A stretch of DNA of 64,000 nt from Lentzea sp033794685 (GTDB lineage Bacteria; Actinomycetota; Actinomycetes; Mycobacteriales; Pseudonocardiaceae). The stretch is from NCBI GenBank assembly GCA_033794685.1, contig JARAYZ010000002.1, one strand, 5' to 3'. This document shows, one piece after another, positions 32,611-40,751 of this stretch. The notes under the pieces were generated by a model. That model made no database searches. It saw nothing but the letters and a program-made list of their open reading frames with translations, and was not told where the DNA came from. Every line of letters begins with the position of its first letter. Position 1 is the first letter of the stretch. A program made the position numbers and the translations under genes.

Positions 32611-34010
32611 TTCCGCTCGTACTTCTTGATGCTGGTGTCCTTCGCGAGGTCGTCGGCGGCCTTCTGCACCCGGTCGACCCACTCGGCGGGCGTGATCCGC
32701 CGGGTGACCAGCTCGGCCACGCTGTCGTCGACGGCCTTGGTCAGCGTCGGATACCAGATGCGGTGCCGGTAGTTGATCGTGTCGTCACCGGCGTTCTTGA
32801 CGGCCTCCGCGACCGAGCTCAGCGCCGGTGACATCGTGAGGCCCTCGGTGGCGCCCTTGACCGACGGCAGCGTGCCGACCGACTTCGCGAAGTCCTTCAT
32901 CGCGTTGCGAGAGAACAGCATCCGCAGGAACTCCAGTCCACCCTGGACGTTCTTGCCCTGACTCGGCACGAGATACGCCTCGCTGCTGGCCGCGTGGATG
33001 GCGTTGTTCTTCAGCTTGCTGCCGTTCAACGACGGCACGGCGCCCATCACCATGTCGAACCCGGCAGGGGTGACGGACTTCTGCTCGGCCTCGAGCCACG
33101 AGCCGCTCGGGATGATCGCCGCCTTGCCCTGACACCACGCCGCCTGCGCCTCGGTGTGCGACAACGCCTCCGAGCCGGCCATGAGGTAGCCCTTGCCGGA
33201 CAACTCGGCGATCGCCTCGGCCGCCGCCTTGACCGACTCGTGCCGCCACGCGTTCGGCTGCAGGTTGTCGATCGACTTCAGCAGGTCCATGCCACCACCG
33301 CGCACGGCCATCACCAGCAACGGGTCGGTCATGTACTCGGGGAACTTGCCCTGGTAGGTCCACGGCGCGACACCGGTCTTCTTGATGTCCTCGCAGAGTT
33401 CCAGCATCTCCTGCCAGGTCGTCGGCCACATCCAGCCGTTCTTCTCGAACAACGGCTTCGAGTACCACAGGCCCCACGCCGTGTAGGCGTAGTTGAAGCG
33501 CACGAACGAACCGTCGTAGATACCGTCCTCGACCACGCCGGGCAGCAGCGTGTCGCGCACCTTGACGTTCGGGTCGTCCCAGGAGGGCGCGTCGAGCAGC
33601 TTCTCCAGGTTCTCCAGCTGCTGCGACTGGTTCAGGGCCGCGATGTCGAGCCGGCCCGCGCCGGTGTTGTTCACGACGTCCGGCGGGTTGCCAGCGACGA
33701 ACCTCGGCCGCAGCGTGTCGCCGACCTTCTGGATGCCCTTGTGGTCGATGACCGCACCACCGAACTGCTTCTTGTAGACACCTTCCGCGGCGAGCACGTA
33801 GTCGTCACCGTAGGCGCCCTTGAAGACGACGACCTCCAGCGGGGCGTCGGCCTTGACGCCGAACGGGTTCGTGGCGCTCTTGTCGCCACCGGAGGACTGC
33901 GGTCCGCTGTTGTTGCCGGCGGTGACGCAGGCGGCCAGACCGGGGACGGTCAACCCCAGCACCGCGGCGGCTCTGAGCATGCTGCGCCGCGAGATCTCGT
34001 TGGAGGGCAT
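32607..34010 (-). CDS. ngcE: NgcE-like N-acetylglucosamine/chitobiose-type substrate-binding lipoprotein
   Basis: 467 residues. Twin-arginine and lipobox N-terminus (SRRSMLRAAAVLGLTVPGLA then AC). NPFGVKADAPLEVVVFKGAY, RPRFVAGNPPDVVNNTGAG, WGLWYSKPLFEKNGW and IPSGSWLEAEQ follow the NgcE pattern of Streptomyces. That family binds N-acetylglucosamine and its dimer. With a GH20 hexosaminidase in the same locus, an amino-sugar-containing oligosaccharide is a reasonable ligand; a modified disaccharide is also possible. It heads the transport part of the operon, 27 nt after the acyltransferase-like gene. Confidence 0.82.
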   Translation of the reverse strand: MPSNEISRRSMLRAAAVLGLTVPGLAACVTAGNNSGPQSSGGDKSATNPFGVKADAPLEVVVFKGAYGDDYVLAAEGVYKKQFGGAVIDHKGIQKVGDTLRPRFVAGNPPDVVNNTGAGRLDIAALNQSQQLENLEKLLDAPSWDDPNVKVRDTLLPGVVEDGIYDGSFVRFNYAYTAWGLWYSKPLFEKNGWMWPTTWQEMLELCEDIKKTGVAPWTYQGKFPEYMTDPLLVMAVRGGGMDLLKSIDNLQPNAWRHESVKAAAEAIAELSGKGYLMAGSEALSHTEAQAAWCQGKAAIIPSGSWLEAEQKSVTPAGFDMVMGAVPSLNGSKLKNNAIHAASSEAYLVPSQGKNVQGGLEFLRMLFSRNAMKDFAKSVGTLPSVKGATEGLTMSPALSSVAEAVKNAGDDTINYRHRIWYPTLTKAVDDSVAELVTRRITPAEWVDRVQKAADDLAKDTSIKKYERK

Positions 34011-34037
34011 GGCGAAGGTCCGTTCTTGTCGAGGGGG

Positions 34038-35000
34038 TCAGGGAAGCGCGAGCCAGCCGCAGCCTTGGCGCCAGTGGCCGCCCGACTGGAGGTGACTGAC
34101 GATGGCGCGCTGCAACGTGGTGTCCTGCGGCAGCGCGGCGAGGTCACCGGTGCCGGGAGGGAGGTGGTGGACGAACTCGAGGACGTCGCTGTCGCAGTCC
34201 GGCGTGGGGCCGAAGAGAGCCCACCGCCGTTGGAACTGCACGATGTTCGAGGATTCCTTCAGCACTTCGGCGAGCTGCGGGTCGAGCAGCCACGAGCGGC
34301 AGGTGCCGTGCTCGTAGCGCTCGTCCGGGAAGTGCCGCCGGAAGAAGGGCCTGGCCTGGCGGAACGACTCGTCGCAGGCCTCCGGCGTCATCGGGCCGTC
34401 GCCGGGGATGTGCACCTCGAGGACGGGGGTGCCGTCCTTCGGGCCCGTCTCCGACTCGGCCTCGTACTCGTCGAGCGTGAGCACCGCGCGGTCGAACTGC
34501 AGCCTGCCGAGGCGGAAGAGCGTGCCGCGGAAGTGCCGGACCAGCCAGCCCTGCCGGTCGAAGCCACCGGTGTCGTAGTACTTGCGGTAGCTGACGACCT
34601 TGGCGCCCAGGTCCTGCACGGTGGCCGCGGTGATGTCGAACGGGACGTCGAGCTCGCGGTGCAGGTCCAGCAGCGACGGCAGCGCCAGCAGGAAGAGGTG
34701 GACGTAGAAGTACCGTCCGGCCGCGCCGAGTCCGGCGGGTGCGTTCGGCCAGTCGATCTTCCGGCTGGGGATCGGATCGGCCGCGTAGAGGACCTGGTGG
34801 CACCTCAGCAGCGCTTCCCACAGGTCCGGCGTCCCGTTCGGACTCGGCAGCGTCGCCAGCACGCCGGCGTGGTCGGTGTCGGGAACACCGAGCAGCACGA
34901 GCCGTCGTGCGGCCTCGGCCGTCGTCACCGGTTCGAGGTCCGCGACGTCGGCGCCCGGCTGTTTCAGCAGCGAGGCGAGCCAGTCGTCGGTCTCGCTCAT
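34038..35000 (-). CDS. Acyltransferase-like protein (NAT N-terminal plus GNAT-like C-terminal domain)
   Basis: 320 residues from ATG 35000 (AGGTG 7-11 nt upstream). Residues 1-130 are helical. The second half has RLGRLQFDRAVL, LEVHIPGDGPMTPEACDESF, FFRRHFPDERYEHGTCRSW and LLDPQLAEVLKESSNIVQFQ. That is the pattern of actinobacterial and firmicute proteins with an NAT_N domain and GNAT-like C-terminal domain (formerly DUF5596). Acyl transfer has been proposed from fold, not shown. It is first in the ngc operon and has the locus operator 21-46 nt upstream of its start. It may modify or deacylate-protect an imported amino sugar; that is speculation. Confidence 0.7.
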   Translation of the reverse strand: MSETDDWLASLLKQPGADVADLEPVTTAEAARRLVLLGVPDTDHAGVLATLPSPNGTPDLWEALLRCHQVLYAADPIPSRKIDWPNAPAGLGAAGRYFYVHLFLLALPSLLDLHRELDVPFDITAATVQDLGAKVVSYRKYYDTGGFDRQGWLVRHFRGTLFRLGRLQFDRAVLTLDEYEAESETGPKDGTPVLEVHIPGDGPMTPEACDESFRQARPFFRRHFPDERYEHGTCRSWLLDPQLAEVLKESSNIVQFQRRWALFGPTPDCDSDVLEFVHHLPPGTGDLAALPQDTTLQRAIVSHLQSGGHWRQGCGWLALP

Positions 35001-35244
35001 GGCGGCACCTGCTTTCGGAGATTCCTTCCCCGAAAAGGGAATGAATACGGCGTGTCTTGCCCTGGTTCGGCACATCATTATGTGTGACCTCCTGCACGTC
35101 AATGATTCTTCGCAGGTCACACGAACAGCTGAAGAATGACTACCGTGCGCTCATTCCCCCAGGCCAGGGCCTCGCGGTGCGTGAGGATTCATTCCTTCGA
35201 GTCCGGATTCATACCGTTGACTCGGTTATCCGCCCCGCATTTCA
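35001..35244. promoter_or_regulatory. Divergent control region with three regulon motifs
   Basis: No gene. ATTCCTTCCC (35021-35030) and GGGAATGAAT (35037-35046) form a near-palindrome serving the ngc operon. GGATTCATTCC (35185-35195) and GGATTCATACC (35205-35215) are direct repeats with a 20-bp period in front of the plus-strand oxidoreductase operon. TTGACT at 35217-35222 could be a -35 element, which would place the repeats directly over the promoter. No strong ribosome-binding site precedes ATG 35245. Confidence 0.65.
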
Positions 35245-36171
35245 ATGGCACGCATGCCCGATCCCGTTCTCCGGCTCGCTGTCGCCGGAGCAGCGCATCC
35301 GCACGTCGCCTACGTCCTCGACGAACTCCCTCTCCGCACCGATGTCGCACTCGTCGGCATCAGCGATTCCGATCACCGCGCACTGCTCGACGCGCAACGG
35401 CCTGACGTCGTCGTGGTGGCGGGCATCTACGCCGAACGCGGTCAGGCCGTGGTCGACGCCCTGCGAGCGGGCGCGCACGTCATCGCCGACAAACCCCTGT
35501 GCACGAGCCTTTCCGAGCTGGACGCGATCGAGACGGCCGCTCGCGAGTCCGGGCGAACCGTCTCGCTGCTGCTGGAAAAGCGCGGCTACCCCGAGACGCT
35601 GGCCGCCCGTGAGCTCATCGGCTCCGGTGCGCTAGGCACGGTGTCGCAGGTGGCGGCTTCGGCGCCGCACAAGCTCAACCGCGCGTCGCGGCCGTCGTGG
35701 TTTCTCGATCCGGCGACGTACGGCGGCGTGATCGGCGATCTGGCCGTGCACGACATCGATCTCGTGCTGTGGCTGACCGGGGCGCGCGAGGGCACGGTGA
35801 GCGCGGTCGGCGGGCCGAGGCACGGCTCGCTCCTGCTGCGGGCCGGTGAGGTGGCGGCGACGATCGAGGTCAGCTGGCTGACACCGGACTCGGCGCCCTG
35901 GCACGGCGACTACCGCATGCGCCTCACCGGCACCTCCGGCACCGCGGAACTGCTGTGGGCGAGGGGAAAGCTGGAGGCCGAGACGCACGAACGTCCGCTG
36001 TGGACGGTCGAGCTGCCGGAACGCCGCCGCCCGGCCGTGGCCGTGCTCGACGCGCTGGTGGCCGGCGAGGAACCCGAGGTCGGGACTGCGGCGAGCCTGC
36101 TCGCCACCCGGATCGCGTTGCTGGCTCAGGACAGCGCGGACCGAGGCGGGGTGCGCGCATGGGCGGCCTGA
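35245..36171 (+). CDS. Gfo/Idh/MocA-family oxidoreductase (2 of 4)
   Basis: 308 residues; ATG 35245 (or 35254, three residues in). The N-terminal Rossmann motif is unusual: VAGAAHPHVAYVLDEL in place of the GxGxxG of siblings. IADKPLCTSLSELD and GGVIGDLAVHDIDLVLWLTG mark the family. It is the first gene of a tight four-gene plus-strand operon and overlaps the next gene by 13 nt. The weak dinucleotide motif suggests altered cofactor binding; activity cannot be assumed. Confidence 0.85.
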   Translation: MARMPDPVLRLAVAGAAHPHVAYVLDELPLRTDVALVGISDSDHRALLDAQRPDVVVVAGIYAERGQAVVDALRAGAHVIADKPLCTSLSELDAIETAARESGRTVSLLLEKRGYPETLAARELIGSGALGTVSQVAASAPHKLNRASRPSWFLDPATYGGVIGDLAVHDIDLVLWLTGAREGTVSAVGGPRHGSLLLRAGEVAATIEVSWLTPDSAPWHGDYRMRLTGTSGTAELLWARGKLEAETHERPLWTVELPERRRPAVAVLDALVAGEEPEVGTAASLLATRIALLAQDSADRGGVRAWAA

Positions 36172-37097
36172 GGTTCGCGCTGGTGGGAGCGGGCGCCATC
36201 GGCGAGGTGCACGCGCGGTTGATCAACGCCTCGGCCGAGCTGGCCGTGGTCGTGGACAGCAGCCTGGAACGGGCAGAACGGATCGCGGCCGAGTTCGGCG
36301 GCACGCCGATGACCTCGCTGGACGACGCGTTCGAGCACGTCGACGCGGTGAGCGTGTGCCTGCCCAGCGGTGCGCACGCGGACACCACCGTGCGCGCGTT
36401 GCAGGCGGGCAAGCACGTGGTCGTGGAGAAGCCGATCGACGTGACGCTGAAAGCGGCGGACCGGATCATCGCGGTGGAACGGGCGAGCGGCCGGACCGTG
36501 GCGGTGATCAGCCAGCGGCGGTTCCAGGCCGAACCCGCGGCCGCGCACCGGGCGATCAGCCAGGGCGCGCTGGGCCGGATCACCTCGGGCATCGCCGAGT
36601 CGACGCTCTGGCGTCCCCAGGAGTACTACGACGCCAAGCCGTGGCGCGGCACGTGGGCGCTCGACGGCGGCGGAGCGTTGATGAACCAGGGCGTCCACGC
36701 CGTCGACCTGCTGCTGTGGCTGATGGGCGAGCCCGTGGAGGTGCTCGCGCGGAGTGCCTGCCTGGCCCACGAGCGCATCGAGGTCGAGGACACCGTCGCG
36801 GCCGTCGTGACGTTCGCGAGCGGTGCGCTCGGCACGATCACCGCGACCACGGCGGCCCATCCCGGACTGCCGGTGCGGGTGGCGGTGCACGGTGATCGCG
36901 GCAGCGTCGTGATCGGCGACGACGGCTCGGTCGAGGACGCACATCTGGCCCAGTACCACGACTTCCTGGCTGCCGCGCGAGACGGCCGGCCGCCTCTCGT
37001 CGGCACCGAGGACGGACGCCGCGCCCTCGCCGTCGTGCTGGCCGTCTACGAGTCCGCCCGCACCGGCACACCCGTCGCGCTGAATGGAGAACGGTAG
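36159..37097 (+). CDS. Gfo/Idh/MocA-family oxidoreductase (3 of 4)
   Basis: 312 residues from ATG 36159, inside the end of the previous gene. Canonical features: FALVGAGAIGEVHARLI, HVVVEKPIDVTLKAADRI, SQRRFQAEPAAAHRAI and GGGALMNQGVHAVDLLLW with the catalytic-region His. A complete sugar or inositol dehydrogenase-like enzyme, probably NAD(P)-dependent and cytoplasmic. Stop and the next start overlap by 1 nt (TAGTG). Confidence 0.9.
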   Translation: MGGLRFALVGAGAIGEVHARLINASAELAVVVDSSLERAERIAAEFGGTPMTSLDDAFEHVDAVSVCLPSGAHADTTVRALQAGKHVVVEKPIDVTLKAADRIIAVERASGRTVAVISQRRFQAEPAAAHRAISQGALGRITSGIAESTLWRPQEYYDAKPWRGTWALDGGGALMNQGVHAVDLLLWLMGEPVEVLARSACLAHERIEVEDTVAAVVTFASGALGTITATTAAHPGLPVRVAVHGDRGSVVIGDDGSVEDAHLAQYHDFLAAARDGRPPLVGTEDGRRALAVVLAVYESARTGTPVALNGER

Positions 37098-37888
37098 TGC
37101 GCATCGGCATCATCGGCACCGAGAACAGCCACGTCGACCACATCATCGACCACCTCAGGACTGGCCCTGACCGCGTCGTTGCGGTCAGCGGTGGCCGTTC
37201 CGAACGCAACGACACGTTGCGGGCCAAGGGTTCCCTCGACCACGTCGTCGACGCGCCGGAAGACCTGCTGGGGCTGGTCGACGCGGTCGTCGTCGCCGAC
37301 CGGCACGGCGACCTGCACCGCGCGCACGCCTCGCCGTTCCTGCGCGAAGGCCTGCCGGTGTTCATCGACAAGCCGCTGGCCTGCACGGTCGAGGACGCCT
37401 CGGTGATCATCGCGGAGGCCGTGGCCCACAACGCCCCGCTGACGTCGTTCTCCGCGTTGCGCTGGATCCCCGACACGGAAGCCCTTGCCGCACAAGGCCC
37501 CGCACGCCGCGTCACGGCGTCAGGTCCCGTCGACCCGGCCAGCCCGCACGGCGGCATCTTCTTCTACGGCATCCACCCGGTCGACGTGGCACTGCGCCTC
37601 GCACCGGGCCCGATTCGTTCGGTCGACGTCACCCGGCTCGCCGACCGCATCGCCGTGCGGGCCGAGGTCGGCTCGGCGGAGGTCGAGATCGACCTCCTGC
37701 TCGGCGAAGCACCGTTCACCGCTTCCGCCGGCTCGGCCCGGCGGGAGCTGACGCTCGACGAGCACTACTTCGTGCCGGGGCTGGAGGCGTTCCTCGACAT
37801 GGCCGCCACCGGCAAGCCGCCCATCTCCCACGAGGACCTGCTGCGCCCCGTCCACCTGCTCAACGCCGTCGCGAAGGCCATCGCATGA
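37097..37888 (+). CDS. Short Gfo/Idh/MocA-like oxidoreductase (4 of 4)
   Basis: 263 residues from GTG 37097, about 50-70 residues shorter than its siblings. The N-terminal motif is IGIIGTENSHVDHIID, and FIDKPLACTVEDASVI keeps the KP signature. The substrate domain is reduced (HGGIFFYGIHPVDVALRL). It may be a partner subunit of its neighbours or a scaled-down enzyme. It overlaps the GH20 gene by 4 nt. Confidence 0.82.
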   Translation: MRIGIIGTENSHVDHIIDHLRTGPDRVVAVSGGRSERNDTLRAKGSLDHVVDAPEDLLGLVDAVVVADRHGDLHRAHASPFLREGLPVFIDKPLACTVEDASVIIAEAVAHNAPLTSFSALRWIPDTEALAAQGPARRVTASGPVDPASPHGGIFFYGIHPVDVALRLAPGPIRSVDVTRLADRIAVRAEVGSAEVEIDLLLGEAPFTASAGSARRELTLDEHYFVPGLEAFLDMAATGKPPISHEDLLRPVHLLNAVAKAIA

Positions 37889-39330
37889 TCATCCCCAAGC
37901 CCGTCCACCTGGTCCGCTCCCCCGGTGTCTTCCGCCCGACGTCCATCGCCGCGTCCGGGGAGGCTCTGCCGGTCGCCCGGCTCCTGCAGTCCTACGTCGG
38001 ACTCCCGTTGCACCCGGACGGGGACGTCGTCCTGGAGGTCGGCGGCGACGGCGAGGCCTACTCGTTGTCCGTGACGGCGTCCGGAGTCCGGCTGCGCGGG
38101 TCGGTCGCGGGACTGCGGCACGCCGTGCAGTCGTTGCGGCAGCTCCTGTCCGGCTCCGAACTGCCGTTGGTCGAGGTGCGTGACGAACCCCGCTTCGCCT
38201 GGCGCGGAGCCATGATCGACGTCGCCCGCCACTTCCTGCCGCTCGCCCACCTGCGGCGGCTCGTGGACCAGATCGCGCTGTACAAGCTCAACGTCCTGCA
38301 CCTGCACCTCACCGACGACCAGGGCTGGCGGATGCCGGTCGACCGCCACCCCGCGCTGACCTCCGTGGGCGGGTGGCGCGCCGAGAGCATGATCGGCCCG
38401 GCCGGCGGCACCACCTACGACGGCATCCCGCACGGCGGCGCCTACACCAAGGTGGAGCTGCGGTCGCTCGTGTCCTACGCGGCCGCCCGCGGCGTCACCG
38501 TCGTCCCCGAGGTCGAGATGCCCGGCCACGCCCGCGCCGCCCTGGCCGCCTACCCCGAACTGGGCAACTTCCCGTCGCGCAGGCTGCCCGTGTGGACCGG
38601 CTGGGGCGTGTCCGAGGCGCTGTTCGGCGTGCAGGAGCAGACCTTCTCGTTCCTCCGCGACGTCCTCACCGAGGTGCTGGAGGTGTTCCCGTCCCCGCAC
38701 ATCCACATCGGCGGCGACGAATGCCCCGCCGGCGAGTGGGAGACCAGCCCGCTCGCGGCCACCCGCATCGCCGCCGAGAACCTGCCCGGCCCCTCCGCGC
38801 TGCACGGCTGGTTCCTCGGCCGCGTCAGCGAGTTCCTGGTCTCCCGAGGTCGCCACCCGATCTGCTGGGACGACGGCGAGAACCCGCACGGCCTCCCGAG
38901 CCAGGCCGCCGTGATGATCTGGCGAGACCCCCGGCACGGACTCGAAGCCGTCAAGCGCGGCCACCACCTCGTCATGGCGCCGTTCCGCAGCACGTACCTC
39001 GACTACCCGCAGAGCGCTCACGGCGAGCCACCCGGCCAGCCCGCCGCCGTGGTGTCCCTGGAGGACGTCTACCGCAACGACCCGCTCCCGGCCGACTGGG
39101 ACGCCGAGTGCGCGGCGCGGGTGCTGGGGACGCAGGGCCAGCTCTGGACCGAGTTCGTGAAGACCCCCGAGCACGCCGAGTACCTGGCGTTCCCCCGGCT
39201 GTGCGCGCTGGCCGAGTCGGCCTGGTCGGCCGAGCGCGACTGGGCGGACTTCCGCGCCCGGCTCACCGCGCACGGCTCGATGCTCGCGGAGGTCGCGCCG
39301 CATCACCGCCCGCTCGACGTCACGCCTTGA
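37885..39330 (+). CDS. GH20 beta-N-acetylhexosaminidase, cytoplasmic
   Basis: 481 residues; ATG 37885 overlaps the previous stop. Residues 1-90 form the GH20b domain (GEAYSLSVTASGVRLRG, AGLRHAVQSLRQLL). The catalytic barrel starts at WRGAMIDVARHFLPLAHL, with LHLHLTDDQGWR, VPEVEMPGHARAAL and the Asp-Glu pair in HIHIGGDECPAGEW near residue 278. It removes terminal GlcNAc or GalNAc by substrate-assisted catalysis. There is no signal peptide, so it acts on oligosaccharides brought in by the ABC systems. It is last in the oxidoreductase operon and overlaps the convergent sunset-domain gene by 11 nt. Confidence 0.93.
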   Translation: MIIPKPVHLVRSPGVFRPTSIAASGEALPVARLLQSYVGLPLHPDGDVVLEVGGDGEAYSLSVTASGVRLRGSVAGLRHAVQSLRQLLSGSELPLVEVRDEPRFAWRGAMIDVARHFLPLAHLRRLVDQIALYKLNVLHLHLTDDQGWRMPVDRHPALTSVGGWRAESMIGPAGGTTYDGIPHGGAYTKVELRSLVSYAAARGVTVVPEVEMPGHARAALAAYPELGNFPSRRLPVWTGWGVSEALFGVQEQTFSFLRDVLTEVLEVFPSPHIHIGGDECPAGEWETSPLAATRIAAENLPGPSALHGWFLGRVSEFLVSRGRHPICWDDGENPHGLPSQAAVMIWRDPRHGLEAVKRGHHLVMAPFRSTYLDYPQSAHGEPPGQPAAVVSLEDVYRNDPLPADWDAECAARVLGTQGQLWTEFVKTPEHAEYLAFPRLCALAESAWSAERDWADFRARLTAHGSMLAEVAPHHRPLDVTP

Positions 39331-39673
39331 CGCGGCCCTTGGTCGTCCACATCCGGTAGCCCGCCGACACCGCGTCCGACTCCGACCGGAACGTCATGTC
39401 GCCCTTCATCCGCCGGTAGTACGGCGAGTCGGGCGTGTGGTAGACCATCGTCTTCGAGTTCCCCTTGACGGGCAACGGTTCCGGCTTCTTCGGCGCGACC
39501 GGCTGCTCGGCGATCACCACCTGCTCCGCCGCCGGGCGGGGCGCGGGCAGGGCGAGGCGCGTCTTCGGGCGTTCGGGCTGCAGGCGACCGCGCACCGACA
39601 GCCACGTCACGAGCGACCCGACACCGAAGGACACCAGGCACAGCAGGAACATCTGCGAGAACAACCAGAGCAC
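39320..39673 (-). CDS. ArfC-like membrane protein with sunset domain
   Basis: 117 residues from GTG 39673 with AGGAG 7 nt upstream. One N-terminal membrane helix (FSQMFLLCLVSFGVGSLVTW), a Pro/Ala-rich linker, and a C-terminal block MVYHTPDSPYYRRMKGD followed by FRSESDAVSAGYR. The block matches what NCBI calls the sunset domain of channel accessory protein ArfC variants. It follows arfA by 9 nt on the same strand. In mycobacteria ArfB and ArfC support the ArfA channel; no ArfB-like gene is seen here. Confidence 0.7.
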   Translation of the reverse strand: MLWLFSQMFLLCLVSFGVGSLVTWLSVRGRLQPERPKTRLALPAPRPAAEQVVIAEQPVAPKKPEPLPVKGNSKTMVYHTPDSPYYRRMKGDMTFRSESDAVSAGYRMWTTKGRVKA

Positions 39674-39682
39674 AGCGAACTC

Positions 39683-40648
39683 CTAACGGACGACGACGTC
39701 GACCTGGCGGGTGGCCGGGTCGTACTCGCCGCCGGGGGCGGGACGGGTCTCGATGGCGATCAACGCGGGCGACACGCCCTGGCCGACGAGTTCGTCGCGG
39801 ACCATCTGGCCGCGCGTCGTCGCCATCGCCTGGTCCGTGCCGTGCGCCACCAACGTGATCGAGGCGCGCGGCGCGACGAGCAGCATGCGGCCCACGCGTT
39901 GGATGAGCACCGGGCCGTGGCCTTCGTACGCCGTGGTGCCCTGCACGAACCGGATCGCGCCGTTGCCGTTGACCAGGCGGGAGATCGAGTCGTGCAGCGC
40001 CTCGACGTTCAGGTCGCCGACCGCCGCGGACGGGCCGATCTCGATGCGGTCGGTGACCTGCAGGCCGTTCGCCGCCTCCTTGACGGCGTCGCGGACCGCG
40101 GTCGCACGGGCTTCGTCGGGCACTCGGGCGGCGACCACGACCTGTCCGTTGTGGACCGTCGTGGTCACGTCGGACACCTTGGCGGACAACGCGGCGTCGA
40201 GCACGCGGCCGATCACGACCGGCGGGATCGGCAGCAGGCCGCCGAGCCGGAGCGCGGCCGTGACGCGGTGGCCGTCGGACTGCACGGCTTCGAGCAGCGC
40301 ACGGCGTTCCGCGTCGTCGGCGACCGCGCCGGACACCAGGATCTCACCGCCGCGCACCGCCACGAGCAGTTGCTCGGGCTCGGCCGCGCGCACCTCGGTG
40401 ACGCCGACGCCGGAGACGTCGGACACCACGGCGCGCACCGCGTCGACCGACCGCGGCGCGACCTCGCTGACCACCACCGAGCGGCCCTGCACCGCGACAA
40501 CGCCGTGGTAACCGGCCTTGCCCAGCGCTGTGCGGACGTCGGAGTCCAACGCCCGTTCGATGCCACCGCCGTAGACGAACACGCCGGTGGCGGCGAGCAA
40601 CGCGGGCACCAAGAGCCCGCCGATCCAAACCGCGTGAGGCAATCGCAC
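39683..40648 (-). CDS. arfA: ArfA/OmpATb-family channel protein (BON plus OmpA-like domains)
   Basis: 321 residues from GTG 40648. One N-terminal membrane anchor (residues 9-27), two BON-type alpha/beta repeats (about 35-190, e.g. GEILVSGAVADDAERRALLE, GQVVVAARVPDEARATAVRD) and a C-terminal OmpA-like domain (about 200-320, ASITLVAHGTDQAMATTRGQ). The mycobacterial relative makes a pore and is linked to acid/ammonia adaptation. The OmpA domain would contact peptidoglycan. Found mainly in mycolic-acid and Pseudonocardiales actinobacteria, which supports the taxonomic guess. Confidence 0.78.
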   Translation of the reverse strand: MRLPHAVWIGGLLVPALLAATGVFVYGGGIERALDSDVRTALGKAGYHGVVAVQGRSVVVSEVAPRSVDAVRAVVSDVSGVGVTEVRAAEPEQLLVAVRGGEILVSGAVADDAERRALLEAVQSDGHRVTAALRLGGLLPIPPVVIGRVLDAALSAKVSDVTTTVHNGQVVVAARVPDEARATAVRDAVKEAANGLQVTDRIEIGPSAAVGDLNVEALHDSISRLVNGNGAIRFVQGTTAYEGHGPVLIQRVGRMLLVAPRASITLVAHGTDQAMATTRGQMVRDELVGQGVSPALIAIETRPAPGGEYDPATRQVDVVVR

Positions 40649-40708
40649 GGCGCAGGGTTATCGGACCTCGCGACCGAAAATCCAGCTGGTCCAGTCTTTC
40701 GGACCGAA

Positions 40709-40736
40709 CTTCACCCGGTCAGGTGGCCGGGTGAAG
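40709..40736 (-). terminator. Intrinsic terminator after the FixH-like membrane operon
   Basis: CTTCACCCGG (40709-40718) and CCGGGTGAAG (40727-40736) make a perfect 10-bp stem with an 8-nt loop, 16 nt past the stop at 40752 on the minus strand. A smaller GGTCC/GGACC pair follows. Confidence 0.75.
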
Positions 40737-40751
40737 CTCGGACCGCGTCTG

